Assembly (NCBI GenBank): GCA_903928915.1
Contig: CAIYSL010000098.1
Coordinates: forward strand, 161,179-225,178
Length of the DNA stretch: 64,000 bases
Reading direction: 5' to 3'
Origin: an uncultured Syntrophobacterales bacterium
GTDB lineage: Bacteria > Desulfobacterota > Syntrophia > Syntrophales > UBA5619
The position numbers and the translations under genes were made by a program. Positions within the stretch are counted from its first letter, which is position 1; every line of letters starts with the position of its first letter. Positions 40,325-49,712 of the stretch are shown piece after piece. The notes under the pieces were generated by a model. It made no database searches. It saw only the letters and a list, made by a program, of their open reading frames with translations, and was not told where the DNA came from.

Positions 40325-41815
40325 TCACGGTTCGATCCAGCAGAGGCACCGCTCCAGCGCCCGTTTCCACCCCCGGGTCAGCCGCTCGACCCGGCCGGCC
40401 TCCATGTTCGGCAGGAACCGTTGTTCCGCCAGCGCCCTGCGGCCGATTTCTTCGGCATCTTTCCAAACCCCCGCGGCGATGCCCGCCAGGTAGGCGGCGC
40501 CCAGGGCCGTGGTCTCCCGGACCGCGGGAAGGACCACGGGGCAACCCAGGATGTCGGCCTGGAACTGCATTAGGGTTGCATTTGCCGTGGCGCCGCCGTC
40601 GGCCCGTAGCTCGGCGATGGCGCTCCCGGAATCGGCCCGCATGCAGTCCAGAAGGTCCGCCGACTGATAGGCGATGCCCTCCAGGGCGGCGCGGGCGATG
40701 TGGGCGGACGTGGTCCCGCGGCTGATCCCCACCAGGATCCCCCGGGCGTAAGGGTCCCAGCGGGGCGCCCCCAGGCCGGCAAAGGCGGGGACGAGGTAGA
40801 CCCCGTCCGTATCGTCCACCTGCCGGGCCAGCGCCTCCACGTCGGCGGAGCAGCCGATGATCCCCAGCCCGTCCCGGAGCCACTGCACTACGGCGCCCCC
40901 GATGAACACGCTCCCCTCGAGGGCGTAGTCCGTCCGCTCCCCGATCCTCCAAGCCACGGTGGTCAGCAGGTTGTGGGCCGAAGAAACAGGGGTCTCCCCC
41001 GTGTTCATCAGCATGAAGCATCCCGTGCCGTAGGTGTTCTTGACCATGCCCGGGCGGACGCAGCGCTGGCCGAACAGGGCCGCCTGCTGGTCGCCGGCCG
41101 CCCCGGCGATCGGGATCGGGCCCGGAAGGAGCGGGGTGCGGGTTTCGCCGTACACCTCGCTGGAGGCACACACCTGGGGGAGGACTTCGCGGGGGACGCG
41201 GAGGATCTCCAGCAGCTCCTCGTCCCAATCGCCGCGGTGGATGTTGTACAGCATCGTCCGGGAGGCGTTGGAGCAGTCGGTGACATGCCGGCTGCCGCCG
41301 GTGAGGTTCCAGATCAGCCAGGTGTCGATCGTCCCGAAGGCGAGCAGACCCTCCTCAGCCATCCGCCGGGCGCCGGGCACCTGGTCGAGGATCCAAGCGA
41401 CCTTGGTCCCCGAGAAGTAAGCGTCCGGGACCAGCCCCGTCTTCTCGCGGATCAGCCCTGCCAGCCCATCGGCCTTGAGGCGGTCGCAGGCGGCGGCGGT
41501 GCGGCGGTCCTGCCAGACGATCGCGTTATGGATCGGCCGGCCCGTGGCGCGCTCCCAGACCACCGTCGTCTCCCGCTGGTTGGCGACCCCCAGGGCGGCG
41601 ATGTCGGCGGGCCGCAGGCCCGCCTCCCTCAGGGCCGCGGCGGCGACGCCGGCCTGGGTTTCCCAGATCTCGAGCGGATCGTGCTCCACCCAGCCCGAGG
41701 CCGGATAGTGCTGGGGAAACTCCTTCTGGGCCGAGGCGACACAGGCGCCCGCCTCGTCGAAGACGATCGCCCGCGAGCTGGTCGTGCCCTGATCGAGGGC
41801 CAGAAGATATGCCAT
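40325..41815 (-). CDS. glpK: Glycerol kinase
   Basis: This 496-aa FGGY kinase phosphorylates glycerol to glycerol-3-phosphate. [17 protein letters not shown] is the first phosphate loop, [14 protein letters not shown] contacts glycerol and [20 protein letters not shown] is the second ATP-binding region. Length and the final [14 protein letters not shown] are typical for the family. GGGAGG lies 5 nt before the ATG. No glycerol facilitator or glycerol-3-phosphate dehydrogenase is adjacent, so it acts alone here. Confidence 0.96.
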   Translation of the reverse strand: MAYLLALDQGTTSSRAIVFDEAGACVASAQKEFPQHYPASGWVEHDPLEIWETQAGVAAAALREAGLRPADIAALGVANQRETTVVWERATGRPIHNAIVWQDRRTAAACDRLKADGLAGLIREKTGLVPDAYFSGTKVAWILDQVPGARRMAEEGLLAFGTIDTWLIWNLTGGSRHVTDCSNASRTMLYNIHRGDWDEELLEILRVPREVLPQVCASSEVYGETRTPLLPGPIPIAGAAGDQQAALFGQRCVRPGMVKNTYGTGCFMLMNTGETPVSSAHNLLTTVAWRIGERTDYALEGSVFIGGAVVQWLRDGLGIIGCSADVEALARQVDDTDGVYLVPAFAGLGAPRWDPYARGILVGISRGTTSAHIARAALEGIAYQSADLLDCMRADSGSAIAELRADGGATANATLMQFQADILGCPVVLPAVRETTALGAAYLAGIAAGVWKDAEEIGRRALAEQRFLPNMEAGRVERLTRGWKRALERCLCWIEP

Positions 41816-41923
41816 CGGAACCTCCCGGAGCGTGCGTGCGAACCCGGCCGGCCGCTACGGCGCGGGATGGACGAACGAGCATAGGGAGCGCCGCAGCAAA
41901 TTGTCAAGGCCAAAGATAAATGG

Positions 41924-41952
41924 TTGATCGATCCGCGAATTAACGGTATGGA
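41924..41952 (+). promoter_or_regulatory. Candidate promoter for cyclophilin gene
   Basis: TTGATC (41924-41929) and TATGGA (41947-41952) are 17 nt apart, 40 nt before the cyclophilin ATG. Weak -10 match. Confidence 0.35.
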
Positions 41953-41991
41953 AGGTGTCACAGGACTGACTCACGCAAAGGAGAAACGCGC

Positions 41992-42477
41992 ATGGCAAAG
42001 AAGCAATGGGACCGTCAACCGGAGATGCAGATCGACCCGCAGAAGGCCTACCGGATCACGCTGGAAACGAACCGGGGAGTCATCGAGCTGGAGCTCTTCC
42101 CCGGCTACGCGCCGAAGACCGTCAACAACTTCGTCTTTCTTGCCCGGGAGGGGTTCTACGACGGCGTCACCTTCCACCGGGTGATCGCCGACTTCATGAT
42201 CCAGGGCGGCGACCCGACCGGGACCGGGCGGGGCGGGCCGGGGTACCGGTTCGAGGACGAGCTGGCAGGCAATCCGCTGAAGCACGAGGCCAAGGTGATC
42301 TCCATGGCCAACGCCGGACCCGACACGAACGGCAGCCAGTTTTTCATTACCCACTCGCCCCAGCCCCACCTGAACGGCAAACACACCGTCTTCGGCAAGG
42401 TAGTCGCCGGGTCCGAGGTGGTCGACGCGATCCAGCAGGGCGACCAGATGCAGAAGGTGTCGGTGAGCGAGAAGTAG
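41992..42477 (+). CDS. Peptidyl-prolyl cis-trans isomerase, cyclophilin type
   Basis: This 161-aa protein is a cytoplasmic cyclophilin: [40 protein letters not shown] (catalytic arginine in FHRV), [16 protein letters not shown] and HTVFGKVV. It catalyses proline isomerisation in protein folding. There is no signal peptide. AAAGGAG lies upstream of the ATG. An alcohol dehydrogenase gene starts 11 nt after its stop. Confidence 0.95.
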   Translation: MAKKQWDRQPEMQIDPQKAYRITLETNRGVIELELFPGYAPKTVNNFVFLAREGFYDGVTFHRVIADFMIQGGDPTGTGRGGPGYRFEDELAGNPLKHEAKVISMANAGPDTNGSQFFITHSPQPHLNGKHTVFGKVVAGSEVVDAIQQGDQMQKVSVSEK

Positions 42478-42488
42478 GACGCGATTCG

Positions 42489-43517
42489 ATGCAGGCGATG
42501 ATCCTGGAGGGGATTTCATCATTCGCAGAGAATCCGTCGCCGCTGGTCCAGGCCGAACTGCCCGAGCCCGTACCCGGCGCGGGGGAGATCCTGATCGCCG
42601 TCTCGGCCTGCGGCGTCTGCCATACGGAGCTCGACGAGGTCGAGGGGCGGACCCCGCCGCCCGCCTTTCCGGTGATCCCGGGCCATCAGGTCGTCGGCAC
42701 CGTGGCCGGCCGCGGACCGAACGCCGAACGGTTCCGGCCCGGCGAACGGGTGGGGGTCGGCTGGATCCACCACGCCTGCGGCCTCTGCGCCGCCTGCCGC
42801 TCGGGCAGCGAGAACCTCTGCCCCTCCTTCCGCGCCACCGGGCGCGACGTGCACGGCGGCTATGCGGAGTTCTTGACCGTACCCGAGGCCTTCGCCCACC
42901 GGATCCCGCCGGTCTTCTCGGACAGCGAGGCGGCGCCGCTCTTGTGCTCGGGGGCCATCGGCTGGCGGTCACTGCGCCTGGCCGGCCTGAACGACGGCGA
43001 GACCCTCGGGCTCGCGGGGTTCGGCGCCTCGGCGCACCTCGTCCTGGCCGCGGTCCGGCACCGGTTTCCCCGCGCGCGCGTCTTCGTGTTCGCGCGCAGC
43101 GAGCGGGAGCGGGCCTTTGCCCGCGAGCTGGGGGCCGCCTGGGCCGGGACGACCGACGAGGCGCCGCCGGAGCCGCTTAGGGCCGTCATCGACACGACGC
43201 CGGCCTGGAAGCCGGCGCTCGCGGCCCTGCGGCATCTCGCGCCGGGCGGCCGCCTCGTCATCAACGCCATCCGGAAGGAGGAGGCCGACAAGGCCGAGCT
43301 CCTCGGGCTCGACTATCCGGCGCAACTCTGGCGGGAGAAGGAGATCAAGAGCGTGGCCAACGTGACCCGGAGCGACATCCGGGAATTTCTGGAAGTGGCG
43401 GCCCGGATTCCGCTTCGGCCCACCGTCGAGGAGTATCCGCTGGCCGAGGCCAACCGGGCCCTCGCCGAGCTCAAGACAGGAAAGCTCCGCGGGGCGAAGG
43501 TCCTCCGGATGGCGTGA
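42489..43517 (+). CDS. Zinc-dependent medium-chain alcohol dehydrogenase
   Basis: This 342-aa protein has catalytic-zinc Cys in SACGVCHTELDEVEG, GHQVVGTVAGRG with the zinc histidine, and structural-zinc cysteines in CGLCAACRSGSENLC. The Rossmann-type stretch reads LGLAGFGASAHLVLAAV. It resembles the AdhA-type/propanol-preferring alcohol dehydrogenases that oxidise short-chain alcohols with NAD(P)+. The start is the first ATG after the cyclophilin stop, giving a normal family length. A longer frame extends upstream through the cyclophilin gene but is not coding there. Confidence 0.9.
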   Translation: MQAMILEGISSFAENPSPLVQAELPEPVPGAGEILIAVSACGVCHTELDEVEGRTPPPAFPVIPGHQVVGTVAGRGPNAERFRPGERVGVGWIHHACGLCAACRSGSENLCPSFRATGRDVHGGYAEFLTVPEAFAHRIPPVFSDSEAAPLLCSGAIGWRSLRLAGLNDGETLGLAGFGASAHLVLAAVRHRFPRARVFVFARSERERAFARELGAAWAGTTDEAPPEPLRAVIDTTPAWKPALAALRHLAPGGRLVINAIRKEEADKAELLGLDYPAQLWREKEIKSVANVTRSDIREFLEVAARIPLRPTVEEYPLAEANRALAELKTGKLRGAKVLRMA

Positions 43518-43674
43518 ACGAGCGGTATCCCCTTTCCTCTTGCCCGCATCTGTGGTATGTCCCGGAACCGCGTTGCTCGCGAACGGGAACCGCGGGGTGC
43601 GGTACCGCTGCCGAACGTGCAGCCGTGCCCCCGCCCGGACTAAGCGATCCGGAGAGAGGAGGTGTTCCGGCAAG

Positions 43675-44859
43675 TTGAACCTGCGCACCCTTTTCGGGGG
43701 GATGATCCCCCTGTTCATCCTGGGGCACTTCAGCCACCATGTCCTGACGGCGATCACGGTGCCGCTGATGCCCTTCATCCGCGGCACCTTCACCCTGGAT
43801 TACACCCAGTCGGGGTTCGTCCTGTCGGCCTTTACGCTCGCCTACGGGATCGGCCAGCTCCCGGCGGGGTGGCTCGCCGACCGGATCGATCCGCGTAAGC
43901 TCCTGGTAGTGGGGATCTCCGGCGTGGCGCTCGCCGGCATCCTGGTCGGCCTCTCCCAGACCTATCTGCCGATGGTCGTCTTCCTGGTGGTGATGGGGCT
44001 CCTGGCGGGCGGCTACCATCCGGCGGCCCCGCCCCTGATCTCGGCGCTGTCCCCCCCGGAGCACCTGGGACGGTCGCTGGGCCTGCACAACATCGGCGGC
44101 GGGGCCAGCAACATCCTGACACCGCTGATCGCCGTCGCCCTGGCCAACGCCTGGGGCTGGCGGAACGCCTACCTGGGGCTGGCGGTCCCGACCTTCCTGT
44201 TCGGCGCCCTCTTCTACCTGCTGCTCGGCCGGTTCGTGGCCCGGGCGGAGAAGCGCTCCGGCGGCGTCCGGAAGAAGGAGGAACGGCCGTTCCAGCCCGA
44301 GAGCCCGGGGCGCATCGTCGTCTTCCTGTTCCTTTCGACCTTCACGGCGGCCGTCGTCATGTCCGCCACCTCCTTCGTCCCGCTGATCGTGATCGACCAT
44401 TTCGGCCAGAGCAAGGAGACCGCCGCCGCGCTCCTGTCGCTGACCTTCACGGCGGTCTTCTGGGCGGGTCCGCTGGGCGGCTATTTCGGTGACCGCTTCG
44501 GGAGCATCCCGGTGACCATCGCGATCTGCTCCATCGCCGGCCCGGTCCTGATTCTCTTCACGATCCTCCCCTACGGCTGGGGCATCTACCTCCTGCTTTT
44601 GCTCGTCGGCACGGTGGTGTTCGCCCGGATGGCCGCGTCGGAGATGTTCATCGTCAGCCAGGCGCCGCCGGGGAGCCGATCGACGATCCTGGGTATCTAT
44701 TACTTCGCCGGCACCGAGGGGGGCGGGATCCTGACGCCGATCCTCGGGTATACGATCGACCGATTCGGGTTTCCGACGGCCTTCACGATCGCCGGGGGCG
44801 CCTCCATCCTGGTGACGCTCGTGTGTTCCCTCTGGCTGCTCAGGGGGAAGCGGGGCTGA
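43675..44859 (+). CDS. MFS transporter
   Basis: The protein is 394 aa if started at TTG 43675, which has GAGAGGAGG 12 nt upstream and opens LNLRTLFGGMIPLFILGHFS. An earlier ATG at 43540 adds 45 basic, cysteine-rich residues that look non-coding. Twelve membrane helices are visible; LADRIDPRKLLVVG is motif A. GYHPAAPPLISALSPPEHLG and GRSLGLHNIGGGASNI resemble sugar-phosphate/organic-acid MFS carriers. The substrate is unknown. A Dabb gene follows 73 nt later. Confidence 0.82.
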   Translation: MNLRTLFGGMIPLFILGHFSHHVLTAITVPLMPFIRGTFTLDYTQSGFVLSAFTLAYGIGQLPAGWLADRIDPRKLLVVGISGVALAGILVGLSQTYLPMVVFLVVMGLLAGGYHPAAPPLISALSPPEHLGRSLGLHNIGGGASNILTPLIAVALANAWGWRNAYLGLAVPTFLFGALFYLLLGRFVARAEKRSGGVRKKEERPFQPESPGRIVVFLFLSTFTAAVVMSATSFVPLIVIDHFGQSKETAAALLSLTFTAVFWAGPLGGYFGDRFGSIPVTIAICSIAGPVLILFTILPYGWGIYLLLLLVGTVVFARMAASEMFIVSQAPPGSRSTILGIYYFAGTEGGGILTPILGYTIDRFGFPTAFTIAGGASILVTLVCSLWLLRGKRG

Positions 44860-44932
44860 AACACTGCACACCCCCGGGGCGGCGGGATGCCGCGGCTTCC
44901 GGGAATGACGCTTGAACGGGAGGAAGATCGCT

Positions 44933-45220
44933 ATGCTCAAACACGTGGTACTGGCCAAGTTCAAACCGGAAGTGACGGCGTCGGACATCGCCCGGCTGAA
45001 GGAAGCGCTGGCATCGCTGCCAGGGATCATCCCGGAGATCAAGGGGTACGATTTCGGCCAGGATACGCGGCCGGAGCGGAGCTTCGATTTCGCGCTGGTC
45101 TCGACCTTCGCCGATGCCGAGGCGCTGAAAGGCTACATCAGCCAGCCCGACCATGCCGCTGTCGGCAAGTTCATCCGGACGCTGTGCGAGAATCTCAAGA
45201 TCGTCGATTTCACGTACTGA
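44933..45220 (+). CDS. Dabb (stress-responsive alpha/beta barrel) domain protein
   Basis: This 95-aa protein starts at MLKHVVLAKFK with GGGAGGAAG upstream; a TTG seven codons earlier is possible. HVVLAKFKPEV, the central FDFALVSTF and AVGKFIRTLCE match the Dabb/ferredoxin-like dimeric barrel family. Such proteins bind small hydrophobic ligands or have unknown roles. It is convergent with selD, with only 10 nt between stops. Confidence 0.88.
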   Translation: MLKHVVLAKFKPEVTASDIARLKEALASLPGIIPEIKGYDFGQDTRPERSFDFALVSTFADAEALKGYISQPDHAAVGKFIRTLCENLKIVDFTY

Positions 45221-45230
45221 GCGGGGGAGA

Positions 45231-46280
45231 TTAGACCAGCACGATCTTCCCGGCGGGAGATGCGATGACCTCGCCGACGATCGCCGCCTCGGTGATCCCT
45301 GCGGTGTGCATCCTGGCGAGGAGTCTCTCCGCTTCCCCGGGTGCGAGCGCGATCAGGAGCCCCCCGGCGGTCTGCGGGTCGAAGAGGATGTCCACGAGCC
45401 AGGCGGGGCAGTTCTCCCCGACTTCGATCTGCGCTTCGCGGTACTTCCGATTGCGGATCAATCCGCCGGGGACGATCCCCTCCTCGGCAAAGGGGCGGAC
45501 CTCCGGGAAGAAGGGCACCGCCGATGCGAAGATCCGCATACCCGTTGCGCTCCCCTCGATCATCTCCAGGGCGTGGCCGATCAGCCCGAACCCGGTGACG
45601 TCGGTGCAGGCGTGCACCCCCTCCGTCACCGTCAGCAGTTCGGCGGCCCGTCTGTTGAGGGTGGTCATCGAGGCGACCGAGCGGGCGACCAGCCCCGCGC
45701 CGGCGAGTCCGGCCTTGAGGGCCGTGCTGACGATCCCCGTGCCGACCCCTTTGGTCAGGATCAGCCGGTCCCCGGGCTGCGCCCCCCGGTTGAACAGCAC
45801 CCGGTCGGGGTGAATGGTTCCGGTCACGGAAAGACCGTACTTCAGCTCGTCGTCTTCGACGCTGTGGCCGCCGATCAGCAGGACCCCCGCCTCCCGCATC
45901 TTGTCCAGTCCCCCCCGGAGGATCTCCCGGAGGATCCCGATCGCCATCTTCCGGATGGGGAAACAGACGATGTTCAGCGCCGTGAGCGGCCTGCCGCCCA
46001 TGGCATAGACGTCGCTGAGCGCGTTGGTCACGGCGATCTGACCGAAGGTGTACGGGTCGTCGACGATCGGGGTGAAAAAATCGACGGTCTGGATGATGGC
46101 CAGATCAGCGGCGAGACGGTACACCCCGGCGTCTTCCGCGTGCTCCATCCCCACGATCAGGTTCGGATCGGTGATGAGCGGCAAACCCTTCAGCGCTTCC
46201 TGCAGGTCCCCCGGACCTATCTTGCAGGCTCACCCCGCCCCGTGGACCGTTTCGGTGAGACGCACCACGCTTTCTTCCAT
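45231..46280 (-). CDS. selD: Selenide, water dikinase SelD containing selenocysteine (in-frame TGA)
   Basis: Started at the ATG 46280 (GGAAAGGAGG upstream), the frame is open for 350 codons except one TGA at 46230-46232. Translated as Sec it gives HGAGUACKIGPGDLQEAL, where U17 occupies the active-site Cys/Sec position and K20 follows as in SelD. The rest is a full SelD: GVYRLAADLAIIQTVDFFTP, GIVSTALKAG, CTDVTGFGLIGHALEM, FDPQTAGGLL. SelD makes selenophosphate for selenocysteine synthesis. A hairpin immediately 3' of the TGA (46199-46228) fits a bacterial SECIS. A TTG-started 317-aa version would lack the catalytic site. Confidence 0.95.
46199..46228 (-). promoter_or_regulatory. Bacterial SECIS-like hairpin for Sec17 of SelD
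   Basis: On the minus strand the stem begins 1 nt after the UGA: CCTGC pairs with GCAGG, and AGGTCC pairs with GGACCT around a GGG loop, with AAGAT bulged on the 5' side. Position and size match SelB-binding SECIS elements, which sit directly downstream of the UGA. Confidence 0.8.
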
Positions 46281-46341
46281 CGCCGCCACCTCCTTTCCGC
46301 CCGCTTCCCGCTTCTTCCGCCCGCCCTGCGCAGCGAAGAAT

Positions 46342-47019
46342 CTACCGGGCCTTGTGGTTCTTCTCCGTCAGCAGCGCTTCCAGCCGCTCCGCACGTTCGT
46401 CCTCAAGGTCGACGAACTCGCCGCCGAACCCCGGAACGCGCATGGCCTTGCCCCAGGGCAGTTTCCACTTGACCCGCACCTGAAAGGGGCGATCGTCCGC
46501 CTCCCGGAGCGCGACCCAGATCAGGCTGCCCTCCTGGGGAGGATCGCAGGTCCCGACGAACAGCCCGCCGGTGGATACGTCCAGGGTGAATGCCTTCTGC
46601 GCCTGCTCCGGCGGTGCGTCGAGCGGCCAGAACAGGACGTTGAATTTCTTTTCGTGGCGCCTCTTCTTGCGCAGGGCGCGGGGGGTGAACGTACCGCAAT
46701 CACGGATGAAGGCCCGCAGGTTTTCCTCGCCCGATTTCTCGCTGTCATTGTACAACGCCCGGAATCCCTGCTCGGGGTGCCAATTGGTCTTTGCGCTGGG
46801 AAAGATCTCCATGATGGTGTGGAGCAGCTCCTTCTCCGTATCGGTCGTCTTGACCATCATCTGAATCTCGATCACAAACCCGGAGATCATGGCGTCGGGC
46901 AGCTTCTGGTACAGCTCCGCAACGCTCCGCGCATGGATCAAGCTGACGTCGTAGGCGGCAAAGAAGTGCTCGTACGCATTCAGCACCGGCCCCGGTCGTG
47001 ACACGATCGCAATGTGCAT
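46342..47019 (-). CDS. PilZ domain protein with uncharacterised N-terminal domain
   Basis: This 225-aa protein starts MHIAIVSRPGP. Residues 1-110 look like a receiver-like alpha/beta domain without an obvious phosphoacceptor (HARSVAELYQKLPDAMISGF). Residues about 115-215 resemble a PilZ domain: the basic patch RALRKKRRHEKKF, then DVSTGGLFVGTCD (the D/NxSxxG motif) and IWVALREADDRPFQVRVKW. PilZ domains bind c-di-GMP. The second arginine motif is not fully canonical. It lies 61 nt upstream of selD on the same strand. Confidence 0.75.
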   Translation of the reverse strand: MHIAIVSRPGPVLNAYEHFFAAYDVSLIHARSVAELYQKLPDAMISGFVIEIQMMVKTTDTEKELLHTIMEIFPSAKTNWHPEQGFRALYNDSEKSGEENLRAFIRDCGTFTPRALRKKRRHEKKFNVLFWPLDAPPEQAQKAFTLDVSTGGLFVGTCDPPQEGSLIWVALREADDRPFQVRVKWKLPWGKAMRVPGFGGEFVDLEDERAERLEALLTEKNHKAR

Positions 47020-47077
47020 GGTGGTTCTCCCGCTGTTTGTTGCCGCAGACACACTTCCGGAACGCCCATCGCTTCAT

Positions 47078-47106
47078 ATTATACCGTTCGGGGTGCAATA
47101 GCACAA
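47078..47106 (-). promoter_or_regulatory. Candidate promoter for PilZ-selD transcription unit
   Basis: On the minus strand TTGTGC (47106-47101) and a perfect TATAAT (47083-47078) have a 17-nt spacer, about 60 nt upstream of the PilZ start. The divergent LysR gene begins 67 nt on the other side. Confidence 0.5.
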
Positions 47107-47172
47107 CACAAATCAGGGCCGCCAATGGCGCTTCCCGTTGCGTATCCCCCCCGATTGTGGTATGGACGCGCC

Positions 47173-48093
47173 ATGAGACAGGACGCCTTCCGGAACATAA
47201 CCCTGCACCAGCTCGAGGCGCTGATCCGCCTGGCCGAAACGGGCAGTTTCACCCGCGCCGCGGAGCGGATGGCGCTCAGCCAGCCCACCCTGACCAAGCA
47301 CATCCGCAATCTGGAAGAGGAAGTCGGCGCCCGGCTCGTCGATCGCACGGGCCGGGGGATCTCGCTCACCCCGGAAGGCCGGGTCCTGCACGATTACGCC
47401 CGCAGGATCGCCCGGTTGCGCGAGGAGGCCCGGGAAAAGATCGCCAACCTGGCCGCCTATGAATCGGGACACATCTTCCTGGCCGCGAGCACCATCCCGG
47501 CCACCTACATCGTACCGCGCTTCCTCGGTCTGCTGAAGAAGAGCGATCCGGAGATCCGGGTCCACATCCAGACGGGCGACAGCGAGGAGACGATCCAGAC
47601 GATCCTCGGCGACCATGCGGAGTTGGGGATCGTGGGGAAACGGTCTGCCGACCGCAGATTGAACGTCGAGGCGCTCTGGCAGGACCGGCCCGTCCTGGTC
47701 CTCCCGGCGGGCCACCCCTGGGCGAAACGGGACGCCGTCTCCCCGGAGGAGATTGCCGGCGCCCCCTTCGTCCTCAGGGAGCGGGGCTCCGGGACCCGCA
47801 GCGCCCTGGAGGAGTGCCTGGCAAAACGGGGCGGGCCGACCCTCGCCTCGTTCAACATCACCTGCGAGATGGGAAGTTCCGAGGCGGTCAAGGAGGCCGT
47901 GCTCGCAGGCCTGGGGGTTTCGGTCCTCTCGGTCCATGCGATCGAACGCGAACTGGCACAGGGGCTGCTCGCGGCCGTGGCCCTTCAGGATTGTCCGATC
48001 GACCGCCGTTTCTATCTGATCACCCGGACGCAGTTCCGCCCGCAGAAGCGCCACCGGCGGTTTCTGGCCCGGATTCGTACTTTTTCCCTTTGA
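47173..48093 (+). CDS. LysR-family transcriptional regulator
   Basis: This 306-aa protein has a winged HTH (about 8-70: LHQLEALIRLAETGSFTRAA, LSQPTLTKHIRNLEEEVG, GRGISLTPEG) and a LysR effector-binding domain (about 95-300; ASTIPATYIVPRFLGLLKK, ILGDHAELGIVGK, VAEV-like VKEAVLAGLGVSVLS). It is divergent from the PilZ-selD unit, so a role in selenium metabolism is plausible, as some LysR regulators are associated with selD loci. thrC follows 9 nt after its stop on the same strand. Confidence 0.9.
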   Translation: MRQDAFRNITLHQLEALIRLAETGSFTRAAERMALSQPTLTKHIRNLEEEVGARLVDRTGRGISLTPEGRVLHDYARRIARLREEAREKIANLAAYESGHIFLAASTIPATYIVPRFLGLLKKSDPEIRVHIQTGDSEETIQTILGDHAELGIVGKRSADRRLNVEALWQDRPVLVLPAGHPWAKRDAVSPEEIAGAPFVLRERGSGTRSALEECLAKRGGPTLASFNITCEMGSSEAVKEAVLAGLGVSVLSVHAIERELAQGLLAAVALQDCPIDRRFYLITRTQFRPQKRHRRFLARIRTFSL

Positions 48094-48102
48094 GGTTTTC
48101 GC

Positions 48103-49494
48103 ATGTCAAAGAAGTCAGGATACTACAGCACCAACCGCGACCTGGACAACGTCCCGGGGATCACCCCCTTCCGCACGATCGTATCCTTCCGGGAAGCCCT
48201 GCTGATGGGCCAGGCCCCGGACGAGGGGCTGTTCATGCCCGAGAAGATCCCGCACATCCCGCTGAAGGCGTTCAAGGCGCTCAAGGGGGCGCCCTACACC
48301 GAGGCCGCGCTGCTCGTGGCCAACGCCTTCCTCGCGGGGGAGTTCCCGGCGGAGACGCTGCGGCGGATCGTCGACGACTCGTACACCTACCCGGTGCCGC
48401 TGGAGAACGTCCACGCACGCAAGTACGTCATGCGCCTCGACCAGGGGCCGACGGCATCCTTCAAGGACTTTGCCGCCCGGATGATGGCCCGCCTGATGAG
48501 CGCCTCGCGCGACCCGGGAAAGCGCCTGAACGTGCTGGTCGCCACATCGGGGGACACGGGCAGCGCCGTGGGCGATGCCTTCCACGGCGTGGAGGGGATT
48601 GGGGTGACGATCCTCTACCCCGAGGGCGAGGTGAGCGGCCGCCAGAAGAAGCAGCTCGTCACGATCGGCGGCAACGTCCGGGCGGTCTCGGTGGCGGGGA
48701 AGTTCGACGATTGCCAGGACCTCGTCAAGCGGGCCTTCGCCGACCCGGCCTTCGCGGAGTTCAACCTCACGTCGGCCAATTCGATCAATTTTGGCCGGAT
48801 CCTGCCGCAGATCGTCTACTACGTCTACGCCTGGGCGCAGCTCAGCCGGGATAAGGAACCGGCCGTTTTCTCCGTCCCCTCGGGGAACTTCGGCGACGCC
48901 CTCGGCTGCGAGTATGCCCGGCGGATGGGGCTCCCGGTGGAGCGGCTGGTCATGCCGACGAACGAGAACGACGAGTTTCCCCGCTTCCTCGAAACGGGGG
49001 TGTACGAAAAGGTCTCGCCTTCCAAGGCCTGCCTGTCGAACGCCATGAACGTGGGCCATCCGAGCAACCTCGCCCGCTTCTTCGACCTCTACGGCGGGAC
49101 CGTCGACCGCAACGGAATCGTCCACCGCATGCCCGATGTGGCCGAAATGCGGAAGCGGATCTACTCGGTCAGCATCTCCGACCGCGAGACGAAGAAGACG
49201 ATCAAACGGGTGTACGAGCAGTACAAGGTTCTGCTGGAGCCGCACGGCGCCGTGGGATGGCGGGGGCTGGAGGTCTATCTGGAGCTGTACGGCGACGCCC
49301 CGCTGTGCGTCGCGCTGGAGACGGCCCACCCGTCCAAATTCCCCGCCGAGATCCGGGAACTGCTCGCGATCGAACCCGACCTCCCGGAGAGCATGCAGGA
49401 CCTCGATTCACGTCAGGGCGAGCCGGTCTCCCTTTCGGCCGATTACGGTGCGTTCAGGGAGTACCTGCTCAAAAACCTGCGGGCGGCGGATTGA
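48103..49494 (+). CDS. thrC: Threonine synthase
   Basis: This 463-aa PLP enzyme makes threonine from O-phosphohomoserine. It belongs to the longer, E. coli/yeast-like class: YYSTNRDLDNVPGITPFRTI, LDQGPTASFKDFAARMMA with PLP lysine K121, ATSGDTGSAVGDAF (phosphate loop) and SVPSGNFGDALGCEYARRMG. It starts 9 nt after the LysR gene. Its final 26 nt overlap a convergent small gene. Confidence 0.95.
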   Translation: MSKKSGYYSTNRDLDNVPGITPFRTIVSFREALLMGQAPDEGLFMPEKIPHIPLKAFKALKGAPYTEAALLVANAFLAGEFPAETLRRIVDDSYTYPVPLENVHARKYVMRLDQGPTASFKDFAARMMARLMSASRDPGKRLNVLVATSGDTGSAVGDAFHGVEGIGVTILYPEGEVSGRQKKQLVTIGGNVRAVSVAGKFDDCQDLVKRAFADPAFAEFNLTSANSINFGRILPQIVYYVYAWAQLSRDKEPAVFSVPSGNFGDALGCEYARRMGLPVERLVMPTNENDEFPRFLETGVYEKVSPSKACLSNAMNVGHPSNLARFFDLYGGTVDRNGIVHRMPDVAEMRKRIYSVSISDRETKKTIKRVYEQYKVLLEPHGAVGWRGLEVYLELYGDAPLCVALETAHPSKFPAEIRELLAIEPDLPESMQDLDSRQGEPVSLSADYGAFREYLLKNLRAAD

Positions 49495-49690
49495 GACGAT
49501 TCCCCCGCCGCTGGCGGGCGATCTCCGGGATGATGCACTGGGTCCGGAACGTACAGTACTGCTCCGGATCGACGCACGCGGCGCAGCCGGGGCCGCCGTC
49601 GGCGCAGTCGCAGCACTCCCGGCAGAACCCCAGGCCGTGCTTCTGACAGCAGGCCGCGGCCTCGCGATCGGGATGGTTCCCGCAGCGCAT
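49469..49690 (-). CDS. Small cysteine-rich B-box-like zinc-finger protein
   Basis: This 73-aa protein begins MRCGNHPDREAAACCQKHG and LGFCRECCDCADGG, a B-box-like Cys/His arrangement; CAACVDPEQYCTFRTQC adds further cysteines. Nine or more cysteines suggest zinc or iron-sulfur binding. It overlaps the end of thrC by 26 nt on the opposite strand, where its codon pattern still looks coding. Function unknown. Confidence 0.6.
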   Translation of the reverse strand: MRCGNHPDREAAACCQKHGLGFCRECCDCADGGPGCAACVDPEQYCTFRTQCIIPEIARQRRGNRLNPPPAGF

Positions 49691-49712
49691 CTGCCCGCCG
49701 CCTCCGCCCCGG

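Noticed and set aside
40700-41884. A 394-residue plus-strand frame opposite glpK
   Set aside because: It is antisense to a well-supported glycerol kinase and has no recognisable motif.
42006-43517. A 503-residue version of the alcohol dehydrogenase
   Set aside because: The first 161 codons are a shadow of the cyclophilin gene; family similarity begins at the ATG 42489.
46230-46232. selD as a truncated or pseudogene because of the TGA
   Set aside because: The TGA falls exactly at the catalytic Cys/Sec position and is followed by a SECIS-like hairpin, so recoding explains it.
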